From Furcasterigmium furcatum (Eukaryota > Ascomycota > Sordariomycetes > Glomerellales > Plectosphaerellaceae): a stretch of 64,000 nucleotides of DNA. The notes beneath the pieces are model-generated. The model had not been told where the DNA came from, made no database searches, and saw only the letters and a program-made list of their open reading frames with translations. Below, piece by piece: positions 23,054 to 33,534 of this stretch. The translations under genes were made by a program, and so were the position numbers. Numbering within the stretch: the stretch's first letter is position 1; every line of letters begins with the position of its first letter. The stretch lies in NCBI GenBank assembly GCA_001599815.1, contig BCIA01000004.1, forward strand, positions 5,668,082 to 5,732,081. Direction: 5' to 3'.

Positions 23054-26000
23054 ATGGAGGAGCCCGCGCTGGGCGCAAGCGCGGATGCGCCGGCTTCGCA
23101 AGGTACGACAAAGCTTCCATCGCAACTTGGACCGCCAAGCGTTCCCATCACCGACGCGGGGACGAGGCGCACCGCGGCTGGACGATGTTGAGCTGACTTT
23201 GAGGGTTGCAGGACTCGATATGAAGCGCGAGACGTCACCAGACCTGCCGAAGGATCTACAATTATCGCCCGAAGCCACGAAGCGACCCCTCGAGTCCACG
23301 GACGACCAAGAAAATGGCGACACCAAGCGCCCCAGGCTAGAAGAGGAGACTGTCCATGATGAATCTGTCATGGACATGGATCTGGACCTTGATGCCATGG
23401 TCCAGGATGTTCTCGGGGACATCGATAACCAAATGAGCAAGTTCAGCGGCCTCGACGGCGCCCCGGATGTGGAAATGACGGCGCAGTCGATCGAGCCAGC
23501 AGTGGCCCAAGAGCCCGCGGAACCAGCCGCCACAATCCTCAGTGACCCTTTAAAGGCAATCCAGATTGCTTCTCGACCGTCTCTGACCAACTTTGTAAGG
23601 CCTTATGGCGCCCTCGGCCACCCACAACGTAGACTAACACCACTCGTGTCGCAGGCCCTCCAAATCCTCCTCATCCTCGCACACGAATCTCTCCAAGATC
23701 TCCCCGCCGCGATACAGAGTAAAGACTCCGAGGCGAATATCTCATGGAAAACATTAAAATCGCTGTTCACACAAACGCGCGCCGTCTTCTCCAAGTCGAG
23801 CCCGTTGCTGGGACCCCGCGACGATCTGAACCACATCGATACCGACGAGCGGAGGATAGCAGACATCGCCAGCTTATGCTGTTCTCTGACATCTAGTGGG
23901 CCTGCTGCCGACTCGGATGAGCGGTATGAGCTATACAGATCTTTCTTTGACACGGTTCTTCGACCGGGCGCCGAGTTGTCGCAGGGCACCGCCAACCTCT
24001 TCGTTGCCGTCAAGACACAGGCCATCATCGATTCAGTCGCTCGGGGGGTGCAGGAGAAGCCCATTGACCAACTCATCGAGGAAGCCTTCCCGTCGGATCT
24101 CGAGCAGCAACTGATGCAACGGCGTGAGGGCTTGGGGTTGACTGACATTGAGCGCTCGCTTGTCACGACGACACAGCAGCGTCGAGAGGAGCTGCTGTCT
24201 CACATCGCGAGTGGCCAGAATGAGAGTGAGTGTGATGGGATAGATATACCTGCCGAAGCTGGACTAACTCTCTTGCAGGCCAACTCAGAACCATCTACAA
24301 CACCGAGGAGCTCTTCAGGCTCGCTAACACGTACTTGCGTAATGAGCTGCAACTGTTTGCCGATGTCGCCCTGAAGTACGGCGTTCAGCTACCCCAGCCT
24401 GTCGTCGAAGAGGTGGAACTTGATGACAGCGTCGCCGATATGGATGAGAATGCTCTCGAATCTCTCCTCCAGGCAACAGATGGCCTAGTGGCTCAATATT
24501 TGCCTAACGGCGGATTGGAAGATGCGTCCGGCTCAGTCGTACCAACAACCGAGGATAATGTCACCATGTCAGATCCACAGCCGACGGCCACAGATTTACC
24601 TACAACAGCGGCTGCACCGACGACGAATGGCACCACTACGGCCGAGTCGGGCGTGCCCGATCACCATGATCTTCTCGCAGAGATCGATCTCCAAACCCAG
24701 GAGTATGTCAGGACGACACTCAGCAACCTATCGCCGACACCTTACCAGCCAACGGTCCCTCAGCCGACCGGAGTCAGTCTGACTCACACCCCATATCTCT
24801 CGCACATTCAGCAGGCTCAACAGGCTCAGCAACAAGCCCAGCAACAGGCTCAGCAACAGGCTCAGCAGCAGGCTCAACAACAAGCTCAACAGGCTCAGCA
24901 ACAGGCTCAGCAGGCCCAGCAGGCACATCAGGCACAGCAGCCGCAGCAGCCGCAACACCATCAACCTCAACAGCACCAGCAGCCCACCCATTATTACGGT
25001 TATGCGCACGACCCTTCACGTACTGCCCTCGGCGACGAGACCGCTCCGCTTCCTCCTAGTCAGTCGATGCCCAGCTCGGTTCTCTATGACAGAGCTCGTC
25101 AGGCTGCCCTCTCCAAGAACACAAACCCGCAAAGACGCGAGGGCGGCAGCTCCACTCGGCGACCTTGGTCTCAAGAGGAAGAAAAAGCGCTGATGATGGG
25201 TCTTGACAAGGTTCAGGGCCCGCACTGGAGCCAGATTCTGTCCCTGTACGGTATTGGAGGCTCAGTCTCCAACATCCTGAAGGACCGGAGTCAGGTGCAG
25301 CTAAAGGACAAGGCGCGCAATCTCAAGTTGTTCTTCTTAAAGTCCAACTCCGAAATGCCGTACTACCTGCAAGCCGTCACGGGAGAGCTCAAGACCCGAG
25401 CGCCGTCGCAGGCCGCCCGAAAGGAGGCGGAGGAAAAGGCTCGACAGAATTCGGAGGAAGCCCAGGTCCGTGGCCAGCACGGATTCCCGATGGCACACCA
25501 GGCCCTACAGTCTTCGCCGCACAGCCAGCAGAAGGCCATGCTCCCGAACCACCACGCCTTCCACGCTCTGCAGCAGGCCACCCAGGCCATGAGCGCTCAG
25601 ACGGGCAACGCGTCGGGGGCGCCTCTCCTCCCGGCATCCGCTCCCATCCACCAGGCTCTGGCGCCATCCCCTGCTACGGTCTCCGCCATCGCATCAGCAG
25701 CTTCACAGGCCACCAAGGCCGACCATGTCCCGTTGGCCCCACAACCTGCGCCCGTGTCGGCAGCCCCCCAGGCGCCCTCGACGCCCACCACGGCGGCGGC
25801 AACGCCCTACCTGCCACAGGCATCGCAGACCCCTCACCAGGCCCACACGCCCGTGGCTCACACGCCTGCTGCCCATACGCCCGTGCCGTCGTACACGCCG
25901 ACGCACTCGTATACTCCTCCTCAGCCCGCCCCGACGGCATCGCCTCACATCCAGGCTGTCTCGGGGGAACCGGCTGTATCCACGTCGCAGGATAATCTCG

Positions 26001-26152
26001 CAATCAAGGCAGAGCCAACTCCCATGCCCGAGCCTGAGCCTGCGGAGTCCACGCATTTATATGGCTTGGACGAGCACGACGATCTCAAGGACGCCGCGCT
26101 GATGCAGAGCCTAAGGGAGCTCGAGGCGTACAGCGGCACCAGCGTCTCTTGA
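23054..26152 (+). CDS. TBF1: Telomere-repeat-binding protein with TRF-like domain and telobox Myb (Tbf1/Taz1-type)
   Basis: Exons 23054..23102, 23212..23594, 23655..24225 and 24279..26152 give 958 residues. The joins at intron 2 (branch GACTAAC) and intron 3 (reads QNES-QLRTIYN) are strong; the first exon is tiny and its donor (GTACGA) is weak, so translation may instead begin at the ATG at 23220. Residues about 145-360 form a helical region resembling the TRF homology dimerisation domain. Residues about 512-562 are a Gln/Ala tract. A single Myb domain at about 628-690 starts RRPWSQEEEKALMMGL and ends with LKDKARN, the telobox motif that contacts TTAGGG. The C-terminus is Pro/Ala/His-rich. 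Proteins of this design bind telomeric repeats or telobox promoter sites in the nucleus. It is distinct from a plain Myb factor because it has both domains. Confidence 0.88.
24811..24965 (+). repeat. CAG/CAA microsatellite encoding Gln/Ala tract
   Basis: Imperfect (CAR)2-3GCY units inside the TBF1-like gene encode about 50 residues of QQA and QQQA. CAA and CAG are mixed, which limits slippage. Expect length variation between strains. Confidence 0.85.
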
Positions 26153-27426
26153 GCGCTGCCCGCGCACGGGCAGCCCCGCCGTTCCGCAGCTTGTCTGATG
26201 TGTTTTTTCAACGTTCTAGCTGGTTTCTTGCAGCTCCAAGCCGGGAGATTTACCCGCAATGCGCGAGAGCTCACAGCTCTTCATGCTTTAACACACAGTT
26301 TTCCAAAGCCCTCGTCATCCGGGCTCCCCAAAGATCACTGCGCTCCTCCCACGACGGCACACCAACCCGTCCCCGCGGCCTCTCGGGGCCTGCGTATACC
26401 CTTTTTTCTCTCGTCCCATGAAATCCAGGAGTTCTGCCACCAGGAAAGCGGTTTCCGAAAAAGCGTTTTTGTTTGCTATGATACCACGATGGAAGAGGGG
26501 GGAAGTCAACGGGGGAAAGAGAACAGGGAGGTGAGACGAGTTGTCTCCGATGACGGATGATGTCACGACGTGGGACCATGAGTCCGGGATACCTATATAG
26601 TATAGAGTCAACGGAGATCAGTGGATGACCGGACTGCTCCCTTCTACGTGACGGATGCGTACTATGTGACGCTTCGCGTGGGTGGTTGCCTTGCGAGATC
26701 GGGCCAGCCGGGCCTGAAGGGAGTAGTTCCCGTGGACCAACGCGTGGGGATGTTTGTAGACTTCGGTTATGAGTTGGCCTCGATGTATGACGGTCCGATG
26801 GCGGAACGGCAGGGCGCAGAGGATGTGGTCCGTTGTGTGACGCCGAGCCCACTGGCCGCCGATGGAGGCATCAGGTGGCCCCCCTTTGATGTTCTCTCCT
26901 CTTCCATGGGGCTGGTGATCGTCTGAAGTATCGCGTTGGACCGAGGCATATGTTGGAATCCCGTCGAAGGGCTCGGACATGTGGACGGAGGGTGGGCTAG
27001 AGCATGGGCTGGATCCTAACCCCGTGGCCCCCCAAACTTCGTCATCGGTATTTTCTGCAAGATCTATGGAAACTGGGACTTCCTGGTTATCTCGTCCCAC
27101 GGGAATGTGCAGGCATTCGGCCTGATCGAGAAAGGCCAAGGCCGAGCATCATGCGGCCGTCTGGTGGCCTGTCCACGACCTTGGCCCGCCACACCATGGA
27201 CGGGGGACTGGTTGCCTCGCGACTCGTGAGACACTGGCTGCCAGGGCATCAAGTCTCTGAGCATGAGGCATCGCTGCACACTGCCGTCGGGGGACGCTCA
27301 CCGACATTCGGGCTACTATGCTAAACCAAGCCAGCGGGCTCAAGAACCCCTGAAATTCTTTGCTCCTTTCCCTGGACGAAATACTCGGGGGACGTTTTGA
27401 ATTTCCAGCCCAAACTCGACTTCATC
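26153..27426. other. Intergenic stretch with a region stop-free on both strands
   Basis: TBF1-like 3' region and the presumed promoter of the repeat protein. Between about 26618 and 27139 both strands are open in mirrored frames (173 codons minus, 102 plus), with a TATATAG word at about 26593. I cannot decide whether either is a gene; the only ATG-initiated minus version is 26618-26980 (120 residues). Nothing recognised. Confidence 0.4.
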
Positions 27427-29110
27427 ATGTTCCAGAGAAACACAGGCTACCACGTCGTGCCGAGGGAAGCGGTACATGCGAACATGTGTTCGTATACTCT
27501 CAATATGAGGAGGTGTCCCAACCAGAGGACTCAGCTTTCCAAGGATGGACGGACTTTTCCAAGTCCATATTGCAGGCAGCATTGCTGCAGGAGGGTGATC
27601 ATGGGGGCGGCCTGTCCAAGAGCGGGCTACGGCGGCAGGGATTTCTGCCAGGAGCGTACGTTCCCGGAATTCAAGACTTCTATAGAGGCAGCTGACATGC
27701 CCAGATTTGCGATGTACCAGCATGTCCCACGGGCAGAGATGTCTCCGCTGGGTCAAGGGGCTAGATCCTTCCGCGTCCACCTTCTGCCCAGACCGTGAGT
27801 AGCCCATCTCGGAATTCCCTCTGATGCTTGTGCATAGTCACGGTGATAAGATACTCACCCGTGGGATAGACAGCTGCTCGGCCAATGACTGCAGCAAAGA
27901 ACGAGTACACGAGCGAGACGTGGATCTCAAGTACTGCCCCGAGCACCGTTGTTCCCAGGAGGCTTGCAATAGGAGCAAAGCCGCAGGCAGCAACTTCTGC
28001 GTAGTCCACACCTGCGAAGCCCCCAACTGCCTCGCATGGGTTCCCGGCGGCGATCCAGGCGAGGTGAGCCGGTACTGCGAACGACACCGAATCTGCCAGC
28101 ATGGGGACTGTAACCGGTTCACGTTCACACGGGAGAACGGCCAGGGATGCCTTCACTGCGGGGCACACTACTGCCACTTCGCCGACTGCGACAAGCCGAG
28201 AGACCGGGTGGGAGGGGGTGACTACTGCCAGGCGCACACATGTGCTGAGGAGGGGTGTAGCAAGGGGAAGGCGAAGGAAGGCGGCTTTTTCTGCAAGAGC
28301 CATGAGTGCGCGTGGCGGGACTGCCGGAACCATGTCTGGCTCGGAGAGTGGTGTCCACAGCACCAGTGCGCGCGGCCTGGGTGTGCGGACGAGGCCGTTG
28401 CGAACCACTACTGCAACAAGCACCTGGTATGTCCCGTGGACCGGTGTGGCCACTTTCGGATGTTGGACGGGGACTCTATCCGGGATAGGTGCGAGGAGCG
28501 TAAGTCGCCAGCCCCCCCTCCCCTGAGAGCTGATCTGCCCTGATGCCTGAGCTGACCCGGATGACGGTTAGACTTTCACGCCCGATGCCATAAGCGGCAC
28601 TGCAACGCCAGGACCCTGGACGGAAGGCAATGGTGTCAAGATCATGTCTGTCGAATTCTGAACTGCGGTGGCGAGCGAGTGCAGGGCTTCCCGTACTGCC
28701 AGGGGCACAAGTGCGCGATCCCGGCGTGCCCAGAGCTCAGGGCCATTGCCCGAGGAGCGGGATACGGCTGGGCCAACAACGACGGCGAAGACGCTCCCAG
28801 GGCGAGATACTGCGGGGGTCATGCTTGCCAGTGGGAGAGTGGCTGTGAAAACCAACAGGCTCGCGGGGCGTCGTTCTGTGAGCAGCATCAGTGGTGCCGG
28901 CATCAGGGATGTTTGAACCTGAGAGATGGGGCCGCACCAGATCCCAGCCGGTGCCGCGAGCATCAACGAAGGACCCTGCTGGGGATCTTTGAAGAACCGG
29001 ACCTTGGTCCCATGTTCGGCAGGTCGCCTCCCCTGCCGCCGCCGTGGGAGTACGGTGGCGATTACTGGAGGCGCAGGATCCCACGATGGAGGAATGGTCG
29101 ATGGCCTTGA
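27427..29110 (+). CDS. Protein of about 16 tandem Cys3His (C-x4-C-x(n)-C-x2-H) repeats
   Basis: Exons 27427..27794, 27838..28499 and 28572..29110 give 522 residues. Introns are 43 bp (short) and 72 bp; the second join restores a repeat exactly (CEE-H), which confirms it. Nearly the whole protein is a head-to-tail array with the pattern C-x4-C-x8-25-[aromatic]-C-x2-H-x-C, such as YCPEHRC, FCVVHTC, YCQAHTC, WCPQHQC, YCQGHKC and FCEQHQWC. The second repeat is degenerate (FCQERT, His replaced by Arg). The tail is Pro/Trp/Arg-rich. The Cys/His spacing implies one metal, probably zinc, per repeat, so a rigid metal-bound rod. I do not recognise a named family or function. The ATG at 27824 is a possible alternative start that would drop the first two irregular repeats. 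Confidence 0.78.
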
Positions 29111-30650
29111 AGTCAGGGGTAAGGCACGGAGGTGACGGAGAGGAGGGTGTTGAGGCTTGGCTGGTGTTGAAGTTTGGTGGTTACCCGTCTCAAATTGGAA
29201 AGAGGAGAGAGAAGAGAGGCGTGGTTGATGAGCGAGCGCATGGTAGGCGCAGCACAGGCGCGGAGGCCGCCATCAAGCGCGCCCCAGTCGATCAGCAGAG
29301 AGGCGCGCAACGGGGCCCATAAGGTGGAGTGGCAGGGGTCTGTCCTCTCATGCGCACTGTACAAGCTAAGCTACTATGGTTTCAATAGGAGGTCTCTCAT
29401 TGGATTTAGGGGGCCCGGGTCCACACTTTACTGCCAGGAAACACCGTGCGAGAACAACTTTCGCACCTCGATAAGGTCATTCAGAGGGCGTCACCCGACC
29501 TTTGACCTCACCAAAACTTCCCATCATCAAAGGAGGTCCTCCTTGTGCCGACTTTCCGGCATCGCCACAAACCCATTATATCATCTTCTTTGTGAATCTC
29601 CCATCCATATCTAGTTCATGGACCGGTCAGCATCGCATCTGAAATTTGGGGGCCGTCAAAGCGGCCAATATTTGCTCAGCCCCTCCTGATCTTCCCTGCT
29701 TCCTCAGCCATTGGGCTCGAGCGAGAAATGTATCGCCTCCGAGTCGAAGCCGCCGCATCACCCCCCTCGGGTCCGACCCCCGGGTGACCCTCCATCTTGC
29801 GAGACACTCCCCGGCGCTCGTGGTCGAAGGTCTTGGTTCCTCCTCACACTGGACAGGAGGCTGACTACATGCGGCGGACGAACCCTCGCCCACTTTGTGT
29901 CTCCCCCCCTCGAGCCTGTATCTTGCCCGCGCGGGAACCTTGCAGATGCAAGTCACACAGGGGCATGACAGAATTCCCATCCACCAACACGCACATCTTC
30001 ATCTCGCATGGGGAACCGGGCACACCATCTTTCCATACAGCCACTGAGCTGGTGGTCTCCCCTGAGCAGACCATGCGCCCAGTCCGCGTGGTCCCGATAG
30101 GTGCCTGTCCGTACACTCTTCAGGGTACCTTCGTCGTCTTTGAAGCTCTTTTGGTGGGTGAACAAGGCCGCCTCGAGAGCAGGCAGAAGATGCTTCCTTG
30201 TCTCGCTGCCTTCTTGGAGCATAGCCTTCCTTATTGCCGCATGCTCCCTCGAGCCGTGCCCGTGCCGTGACATGCCCTGCTCTCTTTGGTCTCACTTTGC
30301 TCATTTGTTTGTGTCCCTGGGGCCTTCTGCCTTGATCACCTGCATCGGAGAAAGAGTCCTCGGGATACCTCGAGGATCATACGTGCTTTTGGTACTGTAT
30401 CTGGTCGACTCTGAGTCCTTCATATACACCTCCACCCCTAGAATACAGCCTATCCCGCTCTTGATGTTGGAAACGTCCTCTCTTGCCTGACGTGCCTTTC
30501 GCCTCCCCTAGAACGAACACTCCAGCCAATATCAGTAAGCCATCGCAACCAGTCCATGAACCATCCCCCCGTCGATCGCCCACGACAGCCAAAGTGGGTA
30601 ACGACACGAGCAAACTGGACTACTCCCCCTTCGAACCCGAGCCCTCCCGC
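29111..30650. other. Intergenic stretch with no supportable gene
   Basis: Chance-length frames only. One minus-strand frame from a true ATG at 30273 (to 29953, 106 residues, no Cys pattern) has fairly protein-like composition but no other support. The frame of the next gene is open back to 30483 without an ATG. Confidence 0.5.
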
Positions 30651-31316
30651 ATGTCGTCTCGGCGATACTACGTGGAGACCACGCCGGACGGCCAGCACCG
30701 CTTCGTCACGTTCAAGCGCTCCCGCTCGCACCACCATCACCACAGTCACCGCTGCCACCACGAGCACGACCACTGCTGCGTCGGCAAGGATGAGTGGTTG
30801 GACCTGGTGGAGCGGGAGCGCTGCCTCCGCGAGACCAACGAGACCCTGACGCGGGAGAACCACGGCCTCAAGTGCGAGCTACAGACCGTCGAGACCGAGC
30901 TGCGCAAGTACCAGGGCTGGGTGCCCAACCTGCGCGCGCAGATCCAGGCACTCATTGACGAGAACGCGGGGCTGCGCCGGGCGCTGGAGGACAATAATGG
31001 GGGGCACTGCGAGAAGCACCACCATGAGCTGGAGCGGCTGCGGCAGAAGCTGTGCCAAGCTGAGGACGAGATCCTGTCCCTGAGGGGGAGGATCAAGGAT
31101 TTGTTGCGGCGGGGGCACCATTCGATATCGGACCGGATCGAGGAGCTGAACCGCAGGGTGAAGGACTGGATCTGCAAGTTCGAGGTGGTCGATGAGCACA
31201 ACCGGCGGCTGAGGAGGGACCTGGACAGGCAGAGACGAGTTATGGACGAGCAGCACGACCGGATCGAGGCGTATGAGCGGATACTGCTACGGCACGGGCT
31301 TCTTGGACGGTGTTGA
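30651..31316 (+). CDS. Coiled-coil protein with N-terminal His/Cys-rich patch, unknown function
   Basis: Single exon, 221 residues from ATG 30651 (MSSRRYYVETTPDGQHRFV). Residues about 23-45 are basic then very His-rich (HHHHHSHRCHHEHDHCC), a likely metal-binding patch. From about residue 47 to the end the protein is a heptad-type coiled coil (LRETNETLTRENHGL, IQALIDENAGLRRALE, ELERLRQKLCQAEDEIL, EELNRRVKDWI). The layout (MSSRRYYVE start, basic/His patch, long coiled coil, RxRI/LLGR-type end) matches an uncharacterised protein family I associate with Sordariomycetes. The open frame extends upstream to 30483 without an ATG, ending at a possible acceptor (CCCCTAG), so an extra upstream exon cannot be excluded. 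Confidence 0.75.
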   Translation: MSSRRYYVETTPDGQHRFVTFKRSRSHHHHHSHRCHHEHDHCCVGKDEWLDLVERERCLRETNETLTRENHGLKCELQTVETELRKYQGWVPNLRAQIQALIDENAGLRRALEDNNGGHCEKHHHELERLRQKLCQAEDEILSLRGRIKDLLRRGHHSISDRIEELNRRVKDWICKFEVVDEHNRRLRRDLDRQRRVMDEQHDRIEAYERILLRHGLLGRC

Positions 31317-31700
31317 GGGATGATTGGATGGAGTTCTCTTTCTTGGCAGTTCATGATGACATGGATGATAGACGTTGGATATGTGGGAGTGTCTTTGGCG
31401 GTATAAGACCATTGGCTGGGGACGCACAGAAGGCGGGCGTCTTGGTCATTGGAGACCATGCGCTCAGGGGCCATCGGAATGCCTGTCCTGTCGGCGTCAT
31501 TGGGGGATCTGTATGATCTGGACGGCGGAGGAGCGGCAGCGTCCGTGACTGGTCTTCTCCTTGCAGATGATCTAGGCATCTCTCCTTTTCCTTGTATGCA
31601 AAGTACCTAGTTCGGTAGGTAGTTAGTCCACAGAAAGCACAGAGCATCACGATACCCTCTGCAAGTCCTGCATTACAAACCTGATGCATAAGCCCTAAGC

Positions 31701-31723
31701 TAGGTAGGTAGCAAGGTAGGTAA
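31701..31723 (+). repeat. TAGGTAGGTA and AAGGTAGGTA array
   Basis: Two short TAGG/GGTA arrays separated by four bases; another copy lies at 31614-31622. Same motif as at 8.0, 9.2 and 15.15 kb. Confidence 0.6.
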
Positions 31724-31742
31724 CTATTTCAAGGATCCCCTG

Positions 31743-31756
31743 CTGCAGCGCTGCAG
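31743..31756. repeat. Perfect 14-base palindrome CTGCAGCGCTGCAG
   Basis: Self-complementary over 14 bases, intergenic. Possible dimer-binding site, but no gene start is close. Confidence 0.5.
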
Positions 31757-33534
31757 TGTCGACCCCACTGGTAGGGCCGAGATGGCCCGGGGACATTGGA
31801 TGATGCATCCACTGGGCGGGCTTTTGACGTCCGCCACTCGCCCGTTGAGGGGGCCCATCACCTGCACCTCGGAGGCGCCAGGGAGGTTGATCCCCTGAAG
31901 AACGGGGGCAGCTGTCTGCAAACCCGCCGAGTCAGTGGATCTTCCGCGTCTAGTAAGGTAGGTCTGAGTTCCATGCCAGTGGTGGCAAGTGGTGAGCGGC
32001 AGCCTGCCCAGATAATTTTTGGGGCCTGATTGGTGCCGAGGCGCGCGGCGGGGCTCGCAACTGCCTGCCCGCTCGCGTTGAAGTTCTCTCGTTCCTCGCT
32101 CCGAGCAGCATCATTTCTCCGACATGGAGACAAGTCCAGCCCATGGAAGGATCATCAACGGCATCAAGGATCCAGGACTCCACTGATCGTAGGGCTGAGA
32201 ATGCCCGGACCAGCAGGCAAACCTAATTAACATTATACCAGGAATCTAGACCCCGTCGCCTGTCGCCCCGTAGAGGTGCCGTCTGTACTTCCGTCATGGC
32301 CACCATCGCTCACCGTCGTCGACCTCGAGGTACCTGAGTCCCAAGCAAGACAGGCTCATGGCGGCCACCGTGAAGAGTGACTCACGGTGCCCAAGACCGC
32401 GTTCTTCACGCGCAGAGCTCCTCCATTGGCTCCCTCCGACAGGCATTGGCCGATCCTGCCCTGTTGAGAGCGTTTCATTCGGCTTGTGTGGTACTTGGGG
32501 GCCGTTTTCCTCCCTTGGCGGATGCGCACCATGTATCGCCGTGGCGGACCGTTGTTACTGCGACCGCCCCTGCTCCCCTCTGGCGGACGAGGCAACCTGC
32601 TCAAGCACTCGGTGAAAAATAGGCACGCTGGGTGCCTTGCTGCCAGCCCCCTGTGCACTGCCCCCTCCAGGCCAATGAGCTCCCTCCCAGCTCCTGGAAC
32701 CCCACGAGCCATTGATGGCCTTGTCACTGGCCTTGCTCCGGAATCACCTTCTCAAGCCCGTTTCTTGATCGGCCGTTTTTCTACTTCTCCAAAGTCGCGC
32801 AGCTGATTGGCGATGTGGCACCGAGGGCCGGCGATGAGGAACACCTTTCGGGTCCGCAATCACATCACGCCCCGTCAAATTCTTCGTACAAGGATGACTC
32901 GCCCCAGGCCAAACCCCCAAACCAGGCGCTATCGACAGCTCGGAACCCGTTACCGCACCCCGGTCCGGTACGGTAGGTACCCTCACCACCCTCCGGTACA
33001 GAGGTCGGTACACAAGTACAGGTCTCCCAAGGCAGCAACAGCTCCCACACCACCTTTAGTCAGTCGGTACTTGTTTGTGAGGGTCCTCCGTAGGCCCCTT
33101 TCCACCTCATGAAGGTTGCCATGGCCTGGCGGGCTGTGTCATGGGAGGCTTGAAATAAAACTCAGACTCATTCCCTCCATTTCCCTTTCCTTCCATACTG
33201 TTCGCTTTCATCCGTATCATCATCTCGCACCGAGCCCCCAATAACAGTTGCCCTTGATCAAGAGGAGCCAGTGAGCCTTATATCTTATATACCTCTGCTC
33301 ATCAGGCTGTCACCCCAAGCAACCGTCACCACAACCTTTTCCAATCAACCATCCCTTCGACTCATTCATCCTTACATTACAGCCTTACTTTCAACTATTC
33401 CTATCATTCGCCGTCCAAGCCTTTCCTGAACCCTAGATCCCGTCATCCAGGGCTGGTTGCCTCTGTCGGTGTCGGCGCCGCGTCAAATCATTGTCCAACA
33501 CATACACTCGCTCACACCGTACACCACCGCAAAA

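Larger units (their letters stand above)
31317..33534. other. Intergenic stretch between the two coiled-coil genes
   Basis: No supportable gene in 2.2 kb. It contains GGTAGGTAG arrays at 31614-31622 and 31701-31723, a 14-base perfect palindrome at 31743-31756, and from about 33160 a pyrimidine-rich leader that runs into the next start codon. Confidence 0.55.
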
